DNA of 7,170 nt. Origin: Acidobacteriota bacterium. GTDB taxonomy: Bacteria > Acidobacteriota > Vicinamibacteria > Vicinamibacterales > 2-12-FULL-66-21. The notes under the pieces were generated by a model. That model saw nothing but the letters and a program-made list of their open reading frames with translations, did not search any database and was not told where the DNA came from. The stretch's first letter is position 1. Every line of letters starts with the position of its first letter. Of this stretch, positions 5,881 to 7,170 are shown in pieces. The DNA lies in assembly GCA_020200195.1 (NCBI GenBank), contig JAIVJE010000040.1, forward strand, positions 1 to 7,170, read 5' to 3'. The position numbers and the translations under genes are program-made.

Positions 5881-7069
5881 TCCAGCGGCACACGCTGGCG
5901 GCGCCGCGCCGACCGCCGACACACCAGCCGTGGAATTGTGGCGCTTTTATCTCTATTTCCTGCGCCTTGGGACCATTGGGTTCGGCGGCCCCATCGCGCT
6001 TGCCGGTTTCATGCAACGCGATCTTGTTGAAGAGCGCGGATGGATCAGCCGCCAGGATTATCTCGACGGTCTTGCCTTGGCGCAGCTGGCGCCTGGTCCT
6101 CTAGCCGCGCAACTCGCGATGTACTTAGGCTATGTGCGAGCCGGAGCGGCCGGCGCGACGGTTGTGGCACTTGTCTTCGTGCTCCCGTCGTTCCTGATGG
6201 TGTGGGCAATCTCCGTCGCGTACGTCCGTTTTGGCGGCTTGCTCTGGATGCAGGCGCTGTTCTACGGCGTCGGCGCCGCCGTTATCGCCATCATCGCGCG
6301 GTCAGCGTACAAGCTGACACAGCTGACGCTCGCGCGGAGTGTGGTCTTGTGGAGCATTTTCGCCGTCATGGCGTTGACGACGGCGTGGGCTCAACGCGAA
6401 ATCATTTTGTTGTTCGTGGCCGCCGGCGTCCTGACGGCGGCGCTCGCAGCATGGCGAGCGCCGCGGCCATCAGGTTCCGAGTCGCAGCTCAACGGCCTCG
6501 CCTTGCTGGCAGTGGCGCTGCCTGCAGGTGGGCCCTTGCTGCCGTCACTTCCACACGTCTTCTGGGTCTTCGCAAAAGCGGGCGCGTTCGTGTTCGGCAG
6601 CGGTCTGGCGATCGTGCCGTTTCTTCACGGCGAGCTCGTTCAGACGCTCGGGTGGCTCAACGATCGCCAGTTCCTCGACGCGGTGGCGGTCGCGATGATC
6701 ACGCCGGGGCCCGTCGTCATCACGGTCGCGTTTATTGGGTACCTGGTCGCGGGCCCGGCAGGCATGACGTTCGCTGCACTCGGGGTGTTTCTCCCCGTCT
6801 ATCTGTTCGTCGTCGTGCCGGCGCCGTACTTCCGGCGGCATCGTACCCAGCCGGTGATTAAAGGTTTCGTCCAGGGCGTATCGGCCGCCGCGACCGGCGC
6901 GATAGCCGGCGCTGCGTATGTGCTTGCGACGCGCGCGCTGATCGACCTGTGGACAGCAGGGATCGCGCTCGCGACGTTTCTGATTCTGGCGCGGTGGAAA
7001 GTCTCTGAACTCTGGCTTATAGGTGCCGCCGGTCTGGTTGGCCTACTCACCGCCGGAGCAAGGGCGTGA
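5873..7069 (+). CDS. chrA: ChrA chromate transporter, full-length two-domain CHR protein
   Basis: A 398-residue inner-membrane transporter of the CHR superfamily, which expels chromate from the cytoplasm. It has both homologous halves of a long-chain CHR protein. The N-half carries LGTIGFGGPIALAGF (32-46), an RDLVEERGWIS motif (49-59) and QLAPGP (71-76). The C-half carries KAGAFVFGSGLAIVPFL (235-251), GWLNDRQFLDAVAVAMITPGP (260-280) and a final hydrophobic bundle. About ten to twelve membrane spans are visible. The length is normal and no motif is broken, so it looks functional. ATG at 5873 overlaps the kinase end by 8 nt with only a weak AGGG (5865-5868), so translation probably depends on the upstream gene; the first 19 residues are polar and precede the conserved part. 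chrA genes are more often paired with chrB than with a two-component pair. Some family members move other oxyanions, so the chromate substrate is likely but not certain. Confidence 0.93.
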   Translation: MADPAAHAGGAAPTADTPAVELWRFYLYFLRLGTIGFGGPIALAGFMQRDLVEERGWISRQDYLDGLALAQLAPGPLAAQLAMYLGYVRAGAAGATVVALVFVLPSFLMVWAISVAYVRFGGLLWMQALFYGVGAAVIAIIARSAYKLTQLTLARSVVLWSIFAVMALTTAWAQREIILLFVAAGVLTAALAAWRAPRPSGSESQLNGLALLAVALPAGGPLLPSLPHVFWVFAKAGAFVFGSGLAIVPFLHGELVQTLGWLNDRQFLDAVAVAMITPGPVVITVAFIGYLVAGPAGMTFAALGVFLPVYLFVVVPAPYFRRHRTQPVIKGFVQGVSAAATGAIAGAAYVLATRALIDLWTAGIALATFLILARWKVSELWLIGAAGLVGLLTAGARA

Positions 7070-7155
7070 CCGGCGAGGCCGGCAAGGTCGGCCTTTGGAC
7101 GAAAGCTGATCCCGTCGCGCAGTTTGACGACCTGACGATCAACACGAATAGCTAA
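7066..7155 (+). pseudogene. Remnant C-terminus of a DUF1080/LamG-like secreted protein
   Basis: GTG at 7066 shares four bases with the chrA stop and opens a 29-codon frame ending TAA at 7153-7155. It encodes GEAGKVGLWTKADPVAQFDD, then LTINTNS. From memory, the series GKVGLWTKADS...FDDLTV is the hallmark C-terminal end of DUF1080 (3-keto-disaccharide hydrolase-like, concanavalin fold) proteins of some 200-250 residues. The rest of such a domain is absent: upstream in this frame the sequence is the chrA coding region and yields unrelated residues. The simplest reading is that a deletion removed the body of a gene once downstream of chrA and left its tail. A functional 29-residue peptide is less likely but possible, since the frame is coupled to chrA. 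Confidence 0.6.
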
Positions 7156-7156
7156 C

Positions 7157-7164
7157 GAGGAGGG
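7157..7164 (+). promoter_or_regulatory. Strong ribosome binding site for a gene starting beyond the right edge
   Basis: GAGGAGGG is followed by TTACAG at the end of the window, leaving just the spacing needed for a start codon at about 7171. It indicates that another plus-strand gene follows immediately, probably in the same transcript because no terminator intervenes. Confidence 0.6.
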
Positions 7165-7170
7165 TTACAG

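Noticed and set aside
7076..7096. Stem AGGCCG/CGGCCT followed by TTT as a terminator after chrA
   Set aside because: The stem is only 6 bp, the T-run is three bases, and it falls inside the DUF1080-like coding remnant, whose sequence explains it.

Overview
This is a GC-rich window, roughly 60% G+C by eye. It reads like a chromosomal segment from a soil or environmental Acidobacteriota-type bacterium, perhaps of the Vicinamibacteria kind. The lineage is an inference from gene content: a DUF5916/CBM9-like outer-membrane protein, a DUF1259 protein, heavy-metal-type two-component genes and a ChrA transporter, with frequent GTG starts and short overlaps. I see no rRNA, tRNA, CRISPR array, insertion sequence or phage gene.

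Layout. The window is a divergon centred on a 205-bp control region (2968-3172). Leftward (minus strand) are a secreted double-domain DUF1259 protein (2041-2967) and, overlapping its stop by 4 nt, a large CBM9-like/DUF5916 outer-membrane protein (1-2044) that runs off the left edge. Rightward (plus strand) are a secreted PepSY-like protein (3173-3721), an OmpR-family response regulator of the CusR/CopR type (3749-4432), its membrane histidine kinase (4432-5880) and a ChrA chromate transporter (5873-7069). Last comes a 29-codon reading frame (7066-7155) that looks like the severed C-terminal end of a DUF1080/LamG-like secreted protein. A strong ribosome binding site at the right edge (7157-7164) announces another gene just beyond it. 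Every stretch longer than 300 bases is occupied by a gene.

How the parts may work together. The plus-strand genes are packed with a gap of 27 nt or overlaps of 1, 8 and 4 nt, so they are probably one transcript. A periplasmic PepSY-like protein, a heavy-metal-class sensor kinase with a periplasmic loop and a DNA-binding regulator are therefore made together with an oxyanion exporter. The likely reading is an envelope stress or metal/oxyanion sensing system that controls its own ChrA-type efflux pump. The control region holds an 11-bp-phased direct repeat (TTCAGG-N5-TTCAGG), the usual geometry of an OmpR-family operator. It also holds a 9-bp perfect hairpin just before the PepSY gene and a possible sigma-70 promoter facing the DUF1259 gene. 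If the regulator binds there it could control both arms. The chromate specificity and the link to the left arm are inferences.
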